64,000 nucleotides of DNA from Cepaea nemoralis (taxonomy: Eukaryota > Mollusca > Gastropoda > Stylommatophora > Helicidae), in NCBI GenBank assembly GCA_014155875.1, contig JACEFZ010013565.1, positions 1 through 64,000 of the forward strand. Direction: 5' to 3'. The notes below the pieces were generated by a model that searched no databases, had not been told where the DNA came from, and saw only the letters and a program-made list of their open reading frames with translations. Of the stretch, positions 1 through 10,518 are shown piece by piece (position 1 is the first letter of the stretch; the number at the start of each line of letters is the position of its first letter). The translations under genes and the position numbers were made by a program.

Positions 1-2105
1 CATGACTTCACATACCGACGCACATCATCTGTCATTCCCGGCCAATAGTAGTGGCAGGAAATCCGCTGCATGGTGGCGGCAATACCCATGTGTCCACTAA
101 AGGAGATGGTATGCCCCATATGAAGAATCTGGGACCGATGAGCTTTCGGGACGACCAACTGACCGTATAGGTTGTCTCCCGTTCCTGCTCTCCTGTAGAG
201 TATCCTATTCTTCATGTAGTACTGCCCCCGTCCTGGTGGATCAGCACTTTTCTGCAGCTTTTTGTAGCAAGGACGTAAAGTATCATCCTCACTCTGGGCA
301 GTTCGTAGCTCCCCCGGCATTGGGTTAGTCACAATTGCGTCTGCCTCTTCCGTTTTCGTCTGAGAGCGAGTCTGCATTGCTCCCATATGGATTGGCTCCC
401 TGGGCATTCCCAGAAAGACATACCGGCAACCTAGGATGACTGGAAAAATGGGATCGGTCAATACAGCGGCCTTGATGGTGCCGGTGACGTACCTTGACCG
501 AATCTCCACATTAGCAATGGGCAACTTCATGGTTACAGCACTCTTCTGTGCAGGCTGTATATCCAATGTTTCACCTGTGAATTGTTCTGGATGTACCAGA
601 TCCGCAGAAATCACGGCCTCCCCGTCCAGTCCTGTGTCGTATAAACACTCCACTTGACGACCGTTAACCTCTACCAATTCCACTACAGGTGGTTTTTCCT
701 GGTCTGGAGTCTCTTCCTCGGCCTCGACCTGTTCGGTGGGCTCCACCTTAGGTTTCCCTGAGCACACGACGAATTGAGTGTCTCCTGACTTTCCCCTGCA
801 GTCAATAGCATTGTGCGTGTTTGACTGACATTGGTTGCACCATTTCCCTGTCCTAGATTTTCTATTGTCGGACTTGAATGAGCTCTCCTGGTGGCGAGCT
901 TCCTTGTTGACCTTGGCATTTTCCGTGACAACCTCCTTGGAAGTCACTTGACATGCTGCAAAGTGAGGGTTCTTAGCCTTCGATTTGCAGTCCCTCGTAT
1001 TGTGAGAGGGTGACTTACAAATTGAACACCACTTCTCCGACCACGGTCGTTTAGGTGTAGAGCTTGAAGTGCTCTTGCTTCCCTCCTTCTTCTTCTCTGA
1101 ACTATCCTCTGATTTTTGCACATAAGGTTCCCACTTTTTGGTTCCTGAGTTTTTGGCTTTCTTCTTGTCATGTTTCTCTTGACTTTTGGTGTTGGTGGAA
1201 AGGTTTTCCCCTGCCTCCCCATGTACCTCGACGAACCGTTCTGCTAATTTATTCACGAGGTCAATACGTTCCGCTCCTTGTTCTCCCAGGAACGTCCTGA
1301 GAGGTTTAGACATTTGCTTCTTCAGCTGGTCGACCACCATGAGCTCTTCCAGACTCTCATAGTCATGTGCGAACCCAGCCAAATCCATCCACTTATGGAG
1401 ATAAGATTTAAGACGCAAACTGTAGGCGGCAAACAACTCTCCCGGTTCTCGTTTCGCTGCTCGAAATTTTTTCCGGTAGGTATGTGACGTAACCTCGAAT
1501 CGTTTCAGCAGAGCCGTCTTTAACTCATCATAATTGTTCTCATGTCCTGGTGGCAGGCGAGTATAAACCTCGTATCCCGTCCCGCGTAATCCCTGGGATA
1601 GCTTAAGATTCCATTTGTTACGCTCCAGACCCATAGCAACTGACATAGCCTCGAAGCGTTGAAGGTATTGGATCAATCTTCTCTTTGTCCTCCTCGTAGA
1701 CCGCTAAAGGAAACTTCATAGCATGGTACCCATGTCCACCTACTGGTGTTGATCCTGGGATGGAGGAACCTCCAACTGCTCCCTCAGTTTCTCCATTAGA
1801 TTGACTCTTCAACTCGAGTTCCCTCATCCGGTACTCGTGCTCCCTTTTCTGTGCTTCCTGTTCAGCTTCTAATTTCCTAGCTGCTTGCTCAGCTTCAAAT
1901 TTCCTAGCTGCTTGCTCAGCTTCCAATTTCCTAGCTGCTTGCTCGCTTCCCTTCTCAATTCCAACTCGGCCTTTCGATCTTCCCGTTCCGCTTGACGATA
2001 CTCTCTCTCCACTTCCTGTATGTAATCCGTTAGAGAAGACCCAGCCAATCCCATTTCTTCCCCCCTTGCCTTTAATTCTAACGTGCTCAGTTTAGGGGTG
2101 GCCAT
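1..2105 (-). pseudogene. gag-protease-integrase start of element A, left copy
   Basis: The reading frame begins with ATG at 2105 (MATPKLSTLELKARGEE), a start that the right arm has lost through an extra C. A basic/acidic coiled region with three AEQAARK-type repeats follows (two in the right arm). Compared with the right arm, a base is missing near 1947 and one is extra near 1667, so the frame is lost and then regained. At about 1110 and near 525 this arm keeps the frame where the right arm breaks. Two CxxC zinc-knuckle-like motifs and a YDTG protease site are encoded further on. Small single-base lesions make this copy a pseudogene as assembled, though sequencing error could explain them. 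Confidence 0.75.
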
Positions 2106-2376
2106 TATACAGAGAGGTAAGCTAGCAGGTCTAGTACAATATAACTGCAAATTACTATACCGATATATGAACAAGTACTATAAATCTAGATATTACCACA
2201 CACAGTACATTCACTCAGTGACAAGAGTAGAATCAGGACCACAGACCTATGCAGACGTGTGAAGTGTGAACAGGTAAGATATTAGTCCTAACCCCTATCC
2301 ACATTCACTCTAGCTGGATTCTCCAAACTGATATCTCCCTCTTATAACTAAGGATCCCGTGTCAAAAAAAAAAGAC
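1..2376 (-). mobile_element. Element A, left inverted copy (Ty3/gypsy-type, truncated)
   Basis: This is the minus-strand twin of the element starting at 2380. Read from 2376 downward it holds the last 11 or so bases of an LTR (ending TTTTGACA), a 5' leader, gag, protease and the start of integrase, and is cut by the window edge inside the integrase zinc region. No complete LTR is seen at its 5' end; it simply meets its mirror image. Confidence 0.85.
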
Positions 2377-2379
2377 TCG

Positions 2380-2644
2380 GTCTTTTGACACGGGATCCTT
2401 AGTTATAAGAGGGAGATATCAGTTTGGAGAATCCAGCTAGAGTGAATGTGGATAGGGGTTAGGACTAATATCTTACCTGTTCACACTTCACACGTCTGCA
2501 TAGGTCTGTGGTCCTGATTCTACTCTTGTCACTGAGTGAATGTACTGTGTGTGGTAATATCTAGATTTATAGTACTTGTTCATATATCGGTATAGTAATT
2601 TGCAGTTATATTGTACTAGACCTGCTAGCTTACCTCTCTGTATA
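2380..2644 (+). other. LTR remnant and untranslated leader of element A
   Basis: The first 11 bases (GTCTTTTGACA) look like an LTR end, because the 3' LTR begins TGTCA and LTRs commonly end in the inverted form TGACA. The remaining 250 or so bases lead to gag. I see no clear tRNA primer site starting TGG directly after the LTR remnant. This leader is mirrored exactly in the left arm. Confidence 0.5.
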
Positions 2645-3674
2645 ATGGCCACCCCCTAAACTTAGCACGTTAGAATTAAAGGCAAGGGGGGAAGAAATGG
2701 GATTGGCTGGGTCTTCTCTAACGGATTACATACAGGAAGTGGAGAGAGAGTATCGTCAAGCGGAACGGGAAGAGCGAAAGGCCGAGTTGGAATTGAGAAG
2801 GGAAGCTGAGCAAGCAGCTAGGAAATTTGAAGCTGAGCAAGCAGCTAGGAAATTAGAAGCTGAACAGGAAGCACAGAAAAGGGAGCACGAGTACCGGATG
2901 AGGGAACTCGAGTTGAAGAGTCAATCTAATGGAGAAACTGAGGGAGCAGTTGGAGGTTCCTCCATCCCAGGATCAACACCAGTAGGTGGACATGGGTACC
3001 ATGCTATGAAGTTTCCTTTAGCGGTCTACGAGGAGGACAAAGAGAAGATTGACCAATACCTTCAACGCTTCGAGGCTATGTCAGTTGCTATGGGTCTGGA
3101 GCGTAACAAATGGAATCTTAAGCTATCCCAGGGATTACGCGGGACGGGATACGAGGTTTATACTCGCCTGCCACCAGGACATGAGAACAATTATGATGAG
3201 TTAAAGACGGCTCTGCTGAAACGATTCGAGGTTACGTCACATACCTACCGGAAAAAATTTCGAGCAGCGAAACGAGAACCGGGAGAGTTGTTTGCCGCCT
3301 ACAGTTTGCGTCTTAAATCTTATCTCCATAAGTGGATGGATTTGGCTGGGTTCGCACATGACTATGAGAGTCTGGAAGAGCTCATGGTGGTCGACCAGCT
3401 GAAGAAGCAAATGTCTAAACCTCTCAGGACGTTCCTGGGAGAACAAGGAGCGGAACGTATTGACCTCGTGAATAAATTAGCAGAACGGTTCGTCGAGGTA
3501 CATGGGGAGGCAGGGGAAAACCTTTCCACCAACACCAAAAGTCAAGAGAAACATGACAAGAAGAAAGCCAAAAACTCAGGAACCAAAAAGTGGGAACCTT
3601 ATGGGCAAAAATCAGAGGATAAGTTCAGAGAAGAAGAAGGAGGGAAGCAAGAGCACTTCAAGCTCTACACCTAA
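2645..3674 (+). pseudogene. gag of element A, right copy
   Basis: The capsid-type structural protein begins at the conserved ATG at 2645, but five C's instead of four follow it and put a stop five codons in. The open part runs from 2697 (MGLAGSSLTDYIQE). It has a charged helical N-terminus with AEQAARK repeats, then a retrotransposon gag domain (residues about 120-280, including FAAYSLRLKSYLHKWMDLAGF). An extra A near 3636 shifts the frame out of the nucleocapsid part, which continues in the next frame. The left arm lacks both errors but has others. Confidence 0.8.
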
Positions 3675-4195
3675 ACGACCGTGGTCGGAGAAGTGGTGTT
3701 CAATTTGTAAGTCACCCTCTCACAATACGAGGGACTGCAAATCGAAGGCTAAGAACCCTCACTTTGCAGCATGTCAAGTGACTTCCAAGGAGGTTGTCAC
3801 GGAAAATGCCAAGGTCAACAAGGAAGCTCGCCACCAGGAGAGCTCATTCAAGTCCGACAATAGAAAATCTAGGACAGGGAAATGGTGCAACCAATGTCAG
3901 TCAAACACGCACAATGCTATTGACTGCAGGGGAAAGTCAGGAGACACTCAATTCGTCGTGTGCTCAGGGAAACCTAAGGTGGAGCCCACCGAACAGGTCG
4001 AGGCCGAGGAAGAGACTCCAGACCAGGAAAAACCACCTGTAGTGGAATTGGTAGAGGTTAACGGTCGTCAAGTGGAGTGTTTATACGACACAGGACTGGA
4101 CGGGGAGGCCGTGATTTCTGCGGATCTAGTACATCCAGAACAATTCACAGGTGAAACCTTGGATATACAGCCTGCACAGAAGAGTGCTGTAGTCC
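3640..4195 (+). pseudogene. Nucleocapsid and protease start of element A, right copy
   Basis: The open frame (3502-4215) carries the gag continuation from about 3640. It has two cysteine motifs of CSIC...HNTRDC and CNQC...HNAIDC type, resembling zinc knuckles, then a retropepsin start with the active-site triad YDTG after VVELVEVNGRQVECL. It ends out of frame near 4190, where the right arm has one more base than the left. Protease would cut the Gag-Pol polyprotein in the virus-like particle. The rest of the protease fold (IKAAVLTDPIFPVILG) is in the frame of the pol ORF that follows. Confidence 0.75.
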
Positions 4196-7174
4196 ATGAA
4201 GTTGCCCATTGCTAATGTGGAGATTCGGTCACGGTACGTCACCGGCACCATCAAGGCCGCTGTATTGACCGATCCCATTTTTCCAGTCATCCTAGGTTGC
4301 CGGTATGTCTTTCTGGGAATGCCCAGGGAGCCAATTCATATGGGAGCAATGCAGACTCGCTCTCAGACGAAAACGGAAGAGGCAGACGCAATTGTGACTA
4401 ACCCAATGCCGGGGGAGCTACGAACTGCCCAGAGTGAGGATGATACTTTACGTCCTTGCTACAAAAAGCTGCAGAAAAGTGCTGATCCACCAGGACGGGG
4501 GCAGTACTACATGAAGAATAGGATACTCTACAGGAGAGCAGGAAGGGGAGACAACCTATACGGTCAGTTGGTCGTCCCGAAAGCTCATCGGTCCCAGATT
4601 CTTCATATGGGGCATACCATCTCCTTTAGTGGACACATGGGTATTGCCGCCACCATGCAGCGGATTTCCTGCCACTACTATTGGCCGGGAATGACAGATG
4701 ATGTGCGTCGGTATGTGAAGTCATGCCCTGAGTGCCAGAGGGTGGCACCGAAACACTGGACAGCACCGGTGATGTTGGGTGAGATGCCCATCATGAACTC
4801 TCCTTTCGAGAGGGTAGCCATCGATATCGTGGGTCCACTTCCCAGGACTAGGAAGAGGAACATGTATATACTCACAATGGTGGATTGCTGTACAATGTGG
4901 GGTGAGGCTATACCGTTGACCACGATTGACTCGAAAAGAGTGGCGGACGCACTGATGGAGGCCTTTACCAGATTAGGCTTTCCGGATCAAATTCTGACGG
5001 ACAATGGATCTCAGTTTTGTGGAAAACTCATGGAGGAGGTATTTAGGGTGTTTCACTCTAACCACATACATACCAGCCCTTACCACCCTCAAGCCAATGG
5101 ACAAGTAGAGCGTTTCAACGGCACGTTGATGACAATGCTCAGGAAACTAGCGCAGGAAAAACCTGATAGGTGGGATGAATATATCCCAGCAGCACTCTTT
5201 GCCTATCGGGAAGTTCCTCATGGCTCAACAGGACTACCACCCGCTACGTTGCTGTTTGGTCGTCCAATCAAAGGACCGTTGGAAGCCATGTTGAGGAGTT
5301 GGACTGAAGAGGGGACGTCAGAAGAAGTGATCTCATCCTATCAATACGTGGAGGAACTGAAAGAAAAACTCCACAAGGGATGGACTCTGGCAAATCAAAA
5401 CTTGAAAAAGGCCAGGAAAAGACATGCGGCTTACTACAACCGTAGGTCTAAAGAAAGATCTCTAGAGGTAGGAGATAAAGTCTTGTTGTTACTCCCAACG
5501 GGAAACAACAAACTGGAGATAGGTTGGCAAGGACCATTTCCCGTGGAAAGGGTGATATCCAGAACCAACTATCAAATCCGGATCCGGGGAAAGTCGAAGA
5601 TTTTCCATATCAATCTCTTGCGGAAATACGAAGAGAGACCCGGAGACAAGGCAGCTCACCTCATGGCAATGGCAGTTGCAGTGGAGACAGAAGTGGGAAC
5701 CAACGAGGGCAGGGAATATCCCTTGGTACACCAGGAAACCTATAGGGATGTACAAGTGAACCCTGATCTGACCTCACAGGAGAGGGAAAGGATAACCCAG
5801 GTTCTCAAGTCTCATAAGGAGATACTGACTGATAAACCTGGACGAACGAGGTTGGTTGAGTTCGAGATGACTTTGACCACACAGGAGCCTGTTCGCCAAA
5901 AGGTTTACCCAGTGCCATTCTCTAAAGAAAAGGCCCTGGAGGAGGAAATAAAAAAACTGCTGGAGGATGACGTGATTGCACCATCCACATCCCCATACAA
6001 TGCGGGGGTAGTTTTGTTACGCAAACCAAGTGGAGAACACAGGTTGTGTATAGATTACCGACTTCTGAACAGTCATACACAGTTTCAGGTGGAACCTTTG
6101 CCGAATCCCACTCAGCTATTCGCTAGGCTCCATAAGGCTCGGTACTTTTCAAAGGTGGATCTGAGTCGGGGGTACTATCAGATACCAGTCAAACCGGAGA
6201 TTCGACCACTGTTAGCTTTCAGTACACCCAGTGGACACTACGAATTCAAGGTCATGCCCTTTGGACTCAGCAATGCACCTAGTGTGTTTACACGCATGAT
6301 GAGGACTTTACTAGATCCGTTACAGGATCCGTCCATCATCTCATTCATGGATGATATTCTGATTTCCAGTGACAGCTTGGATGACCACTTACAATCCTTG
6401 GAGAGAGTGTTTAATAGACTCAAGGAAGCAGGGCTTACTGCTCGTCCAACCAAGTGCATGATTGGTTACCAAACTCTGGAATTTCTAGGTCACACCATCA
6501 CTCCAGGACACATTGTTCCAGAAGAGAAGAACCTGGAGAAAATCAGAAATGCACCAAGGCCAAAAACGAAGAAGGATGTGCGATCTTTTCTCTCGTTGTG
6601 TGGGTTCTACCACAAATTTATCCCACATTTCACTGAACTGGGAGCTCCGTTGACGGAAACCTTGAAAAAGGGATTCCCGGACCAAATCATTTGGACACCA
6701 GAATGTGAGAATGCCTATAGTCAGTTAAAGGAGGCCTTGGTCAGCAAACCTGTATTACAGCTCCCTGACCTTTCCAAACCATTTGTATTAAGAACGGATG
6801 CAAGTGCGATTGGAATTGGAGCCGCTTTGTTACAGGAAGGAAAAGACGATGCTTCGGTTTTGAAACCTGTGGCATACGCAAGTAAGAAACTTCTACAGGC
6901 GGAGAGGAATTATTCAACCGTCGAGAGAGAATGCTTGTCCCTCGTATGGGCAGTGCAAAAATTTCAGCCATATTTGTATGGAGTTAAGTTTCGGGTCCAG
7001 TCAGATCATCAGCCCCTGATGTTCCTGGCTACTTCTCAGAAGCTCAACGCACGTTTGATGCGGTGGTCGTTGTTACTTCAACCGTATAATTTCACAGTAG
7101 AGTACATTCCTGGGAAGGAAAATGTTGGAGCGGACTTCTTGTCAAGACACCCAGCTCCTGAAGAAGAAGAATGA
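4196..7174 (+). CDS. Pol of element A: protease end, integrase, RT, RNase H
   Basis: This 992-residue open frame has no internal stop. In order it has: the protease C-terminal part (residues 1-40, VILG); the H2C2 zinc site (about 140-185, HMGH...GHMG, CPECQ); the integrase core with D in AIDIVGPL, D in LTDNGSQF and E in NGQVERFNG; a GPY/F-like module (WQGPFPVERV); RT with FSKVDLSRGYYQ, MPFGLSNAPSVF and FMDDILIS; and RNase H with RTDAS, TVERECL, SDHQPL and a terminal GADFLSRHP. All catalytic acids expected for these families are present. The protein copies element RNA into DNA and inserts it into the genome. The start is the first ATG after the frameshift at 4190; in an intact element it would be fused to gag-protease. 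Integrase-first order marks it as Gmr1-like. Confidence 0.9.
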   Translation: MKLPIANVEIRSRYVTGTIKAAVLTDPIFPVILGCRYVFLGMPREPIHMGAMQTRSQTKTEEADAIVTNPMPGELRTAQSEDDTLRPCYKKLQKSADPPGRGQYYMKNRILYRRAGRGDNLYGQLVVPKAHRSQILHMGHTISFSGHMGIAATMQRISCHYYWPGMTDDVRRYVKSCPECQRVAPKHWTAPVMLGEMPIMNSPFERVAIDIVGPLPRTRKRNMYILTMVDCCTMWGEAIPLTTIDSKRVADALMEAFTRLGFPDQILTDNGSQFCGKLMEEVFRVFHSNHIHTSPYHPQANGQVERFNGTLMTMLRKLAQEKPDRWDEYIPAALFAYREVPHGSTGLPPATLLFGRPIKGPLEAMLRSWTEEGTSEEVISSYQYVEELKEKLHKGWTLANQNLKKARKRHAAYYNRRSKERSLEVGDKVLLLLPTGNNKLEIGWQGPFPVERVISRTNYQIRIRGKSKIFHINLLRKYEERPGDKAAHLMAMAVAVETEVGTNEGREYPLVHQETYRDVQVNPDLTSQERERITQVLKSHKEILTDKPGRTRLVEFEMTLTTQEPVRQKVYPVPFSKEKALEEEIKKLLEDDVIAPSTSPYNAGVVLLRKPSGEHRLCIDYRLLNSHTQFQVEPLPNPTQLFARLHKARYFSKVDLSRGYYQIPVKPEIRPLLAFSTPSGHYEFKVMPFGLSNAPSVFTRMMRTLLDPLQDPSIISFMDDILISSDSLDDHLQSLERVFNRLKEAGLTARPTKCMIGYQTLEFLGHTITPGHIVPEEKNLEKIRNAPRPKTKKDVRSFLSLCGFYHKFIPHFTELGAPLTETLKKGFPDQIIWTPECENAYSQLKEALVSKPVLQLPDLSKPFVLRTDASAIGIGAALLQEGKDDASVLKPVAYASKKLLQAERNYSTVERECLSLVWAVQKFQPYLYGVKFRVQSDHQPLMFLATSQKLNARLMRWSLLLQPYNFTVEYIPGKENVGADFLSRHPAPEEEE

Positions 7175-7225
7175 ATCATCTGGATTAAACTCACGGTGGA
7201 GAAGAGTGAGATGGACTACTCTCTT

Positions 7226-7234
7226 AGGAGGGGG
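7226..7234 (+). promoter_or_regulatory. Polypurine tract of element A
   Basis: AGGAGGGGG lies 50 bases after the pol stop and just upstream of TGTCAC, the expected start of the 3' LTR. Such tracts prime plus-strand DNA synthesis in LTR retrotransposons. Confidence 0.7.
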
Positions 7235-7238
7235 CCTA

Positions 7239-8240
7239 TGTCACAAAATGAAACCGTGTGTTTATCCGGTTGATTATTACAGAGGATTTTCGGATTAAGC
7301 GGACGATCGACCAGCGACATCTATTTGTACTAACAGAGTAAACACAGTTGTACAGGTTACATCGTGTCAGCCCATAAACACATTTGGTGGTGAGGGAGAA
7401 GGATATGGAATGGTGCCGTTTGTCATCTATACTGCCGGACATCAGACGGAAATGGCTGCTGGGATTGTCACCACGGAACAGAAGAGTGACAAGTTTGTCA
7501 ACATTTGAATGCAGATGGAAGCCGTGAGATCACAGGGGCAGATGTAAAACGGAAGTACCTAGTACGGAAAACAGTGCATCTGTCAATTCTTGGGTTCCGG
7601 AACATCAAGATGATTGGCAGCTTGGTATCGAAACTCTTTGTTGGGAGTTTACAGAAACTAGCTGGCTTGTTTTGAGAATCTAGGCAATTACTGACAACTT
7701 TGACAGGATTTAAGCCAGGAAAATAGTTCTTGACAGGGGATGATTTGCCACTGTGCCACCTGTGTGGGGGAGTAAAGGATAACGTCACGTGGACGACTTT
7801 GGTAGTTTGCCATATAAACTCGAGTTGAGATCAACTAGGGTGGACTTGAATAATGCTCTAGACAGAGTGCAGGGCACTGCAGTGCCAGTGGAAATAATAT
7901 CTACCGTGTGTTAATTAGTGACTTAATTTTACACGTGCCTATATGGCAGATGTAGATATGATTGATAGGACTGCAGTAGTGCCATTTAAGGTTCCCTACC
8001 AGATCCAAGGAAACTCTACAAGTTTTGGGAAAGAATTAAAAAAACCCATTCGGAAGAACACCAGTTCAAGAGTCAATAAAGTTGCATACAGAAACGTAAC
8101 TTACGCTAGAAGGAAATTGATTCATCAAAGAGAGTGATGCATACTGATGCACCACACAGCATCAGACAGTAGTAACGAACCGAGAACCGGCTAAGAGTAC
8201 CTAGTGTTAGTACAGTAACAATTAACATTAGTAATTAGCA
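7239..8240 (+). repeat. 3' LTR of element A (start certain, end uncertain)
   Basis: It begins TGTCACAAAATG right after the polypurine tract. An AATAAA polyadenylation signal lies near 8076. No second LTR exists in the window, so the end cannot be set; an ending such as TTTTGACA is expected but not seen here. A 64-codon ORF at 7943-8137 starting MADVDMIDRTAVV, with a basic C-terminus, resembles nothing I recognise and may be chance. Confidence 0.5.
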
Positions 8241-8304
8241 CGTATGGACTGAATGGTTCGATGTGCAACGAGGATGATCTGTTAACTAACTAACTAACTA
8301 ACTG
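8240..8304 (+). mobile_element. Tail-only copy of the Ingi-like LINE
   Basis: About 45 bases (TATGGACTGAATGG, then GATGTGCAACGAGGATGATC) match the 3' end of the intact LINE at 26788-30664 almost exactly in reverse orientation, and both end in a (CTAA)n tail. This is a severely 5'-truncated insertion, or a SINE sharing that tail. A target duplication was not clear. Confidence 0.75.
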
Positions 8305-8640
8305 CGTACACACTGCAAAAGACTTGTGCAGTTTGTTTAGGAACATTAGGAACGGACATTGTGTAGAGTGCAACCGGTCCCTGATTAACTCTTAATACCA
8401 CCGGTGTCTATTTCGGATGTTCATGAAATTGGATTACCAGAGGTCTACAGAGGCAAAGCATTATCCGGCAAGATGGTTCCGGCAACGGGTGAGACGTACT
8501 TGTTCTGATGTAACGTGCTGTGGTCTATCTTTGCTGTGATCAGCTGACTGAGTTGATGTCTGAGAGACAGAGTCTACACACTTTATAGAACACGTCACAC
8601 ATTTTCTTCGCATACACGTCTCATACACGTTACACTTTTA
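8305..8640. other. Unassigned spacer
   Basis: There are no coding signs and no recognised repeat. It may include the rest of the element A LTR or sequence belonging to element B downstream of its stop. AATAAA signals on the minus strand near 8640-8660 suggest the end of the minus-strand element B transcript. Confidence 0.4.
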
Positions 8641-8650
8641 TTTTAATAAA

Positions 8651-10372
8651 TTAATCTTTATTAAGTTCTAGAAGCAAGAGTTGTTGAGTATGTTGCGTTG
8701 GGGAAGTATGAGAAGGGGGCATAGTGCGACAGTGTGAGAGTGATAGGAAAAGGTGTCCATAGGCTGATGGAGTGTGTTGGACGGAAGCTGGTGGATTCTC
8801 CAGAATATTGAGGGAAAAAAAAATAATATTATAATGTGGGTGTCGGATCTCCTCACTCCAGGGACGACACTTTAAAGGAGGACACGACAGTAACCTTGCT
8901 CTAGTTTTAGCATACACCATGTGTCCTGCAAAGGGTATGTCATGAGCTAGATTCAATGCTTGTTTGCGGTTTTCTAACGGTTGCACTGTTTGTTCTATAG
9001 TGCTGGAACCTTTGGTGTAATACCGTGTTAGAATTCCGTTCTTCAGAGCAAAGTACCATTGAGCATTCTTTGCTACTCTTGGCTTTTGGCCTACAAGTTT
9101 AACATACTTTTGCAAAGATCGATCGGCTTTCTGAGATGTTATAAACGTCTCCCTAGTTGTCCCAGGAGATGTTACAACTGGATTTACTCGTTGTAAAGCC
9201 TCTGTTTGATCGATTCGATCTTGCATCTGTGCAGTAGATCTAGTCACTGCATTTATTACATCACAACGATCATTCTCATCACACGTTGATGTCACATTCA
9301 CACAATTACATGTATGTTCTGGCGTAGCCAGATTGATATTTGTACATTCATATACAGGTGGTAATACATCATGAATGGTGATTGGTGATGAAGGTGAAAT
9401 GGTAGTATCAATATTACAAATGACAGTTGATGTACTACTGTCATGTGGCATGTCATTCACTTCAGGAAGGTTACCAATGATAACATCGCAACAAGGATTG
9501 GTTAATGCTGCGCATTTAACCTTTCCTGTAAGGAATGGTGTAGTTATAAATGCCCATGCAAGTGGATATTTCTCTATGTTCCCTGAGAACGTCCTGCATG
9601 TGACATATTTACCACTATATTGTGATGGTAAAATATAATCTCTCTTTACGCCAATGAGAGTACTCCCGCTATCACGTAAAACTGTGGCAGCTCTACCATT
9701 AACATATCCCTGGTGGATGTTTAGTTTACCTTGGGAGTTTACTACAAAATTGGCCTCCTCACTGGTAACAGGTATAGAATGGCCGCATGTTAACACGCCA
9801 TCCTCATGAAATTGATCACAAATGGTACATTTTTCATGATGGAACATCTCAATGGAATGTGTTGAGTTTACTGGCTGATCTTGTACACTTTCATCTTCTG
9901 AAGAAGAACTGTCAAACATGGCTGCATTAGCCTTTCTGGTCATTGACTTGCCTTTACAATCCTTACGCCAGTGACCAAAAGCCTTACAAAGATAACATTT
10001 TGTAAGTTTTCTGTAGTTCTTCCTTTCTTTATCTTGCTTAGAAATGTAGTTCTGCAAGTAAGCAGAGTACCCAGGATGTTTGTCACACATATCATTCTCA
10101 TTGTGTGAATAGTGGCAATATCTGCACTGATAGAATTTCTCTGCAGCTTGTTTATAAGGTCTTTGTTTGTTATTTGACCCTGCCTGATATTTGCCATGTG
10201 TAGCTGCTGCTACAAAGTCTGTGCTGGTCAGACTACTAGAGAAACATTGCTTATTGGCTGAAAAGTAACCAGAGCCACGACTTTCCATCTGTTGGACACT
10301 CTCACACTGACATTCCAACAAAAATTTAGAAAATGGGGGTGGGAGAGATGTGATAATCTTATCTCTCAACAT
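8651..10372 (-). pseudogene. Element B nucleocapsid, protease and integrase start
   Basis: The open frame of 573 codons has a CCHC knuckle (CYLCKAFGHWRKDC), a second Cys/His cluster (CTICDQFH...CGHS), a retropepsin site LRDSG with the later VIIGN strand, and then an integrase-type zinc region (LTRYY ... LAHDIPFAGHMVYAKTRARLL) whose two cysteines are lost where the sequence switches near 8885. The last 80 or so codons are not element-like. The upstream gag half is in another frame, so this cannot make a normal Gag-Pol. The function would have been particle maturation and nucleic-acid packaging. Confidence 0.75.
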
Positions 10373-10518
10373 AAGATCAACTAATTTGTCATAATTGCCA
10401 TTTACTTTGGCTGCTGACAGCCATTTAGAAAAAATATTCTGAATTTATGAGATGTAATCAGAGAACGTGTGTGTTGGCTTAGGAGACAACTTCCTAAACT
10501 GTTCTCTATAACCTGATT

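Larger units (their letters stand above)
1..4725. repeat. Large head-to-head palindrome, arms about 2.35 kb
   Basis: Bases 1-2376 read backwards as the complement of 2380-4725. The first base of the window pairs near 4725 and the arms meet at gac/tcg/gtc (2374-2382), leaving a 3-nt loop. The arms are nearly identical but not exact. The left arm has an extra 30-bp gag repeat unit near 1880-1945, a run of ten A where the right has four T, and several single-base indels. The window edge cuts the left arm, so the palindrome may continue beyond it. It could be a real inverted duplication or a fold-back read built into the assembly. Confidence 0.93.
2380..8240 (+). mobile_element. Element A, right copy: gypsy-type element with integrase before RT
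   Basis: The order read on the plus strand is a short LTR remnant (GTCTTTTGACA), leader, gag, protease, integrase, RT, RNase H, polypurine tract and 3' LTR start. Canonical Ty3/gypsy elements carry integrase last. Integrase ahead of RT is known in the Gmr1-like group, first described from cod and other deuterostomes. The 5' LTR is missing because the copy starts at the palindrome centre. The 3' end is uncertain because there is no second LTR to compare; 8240 is where an unrelated LINE tail begins. Confidence 0.8.
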
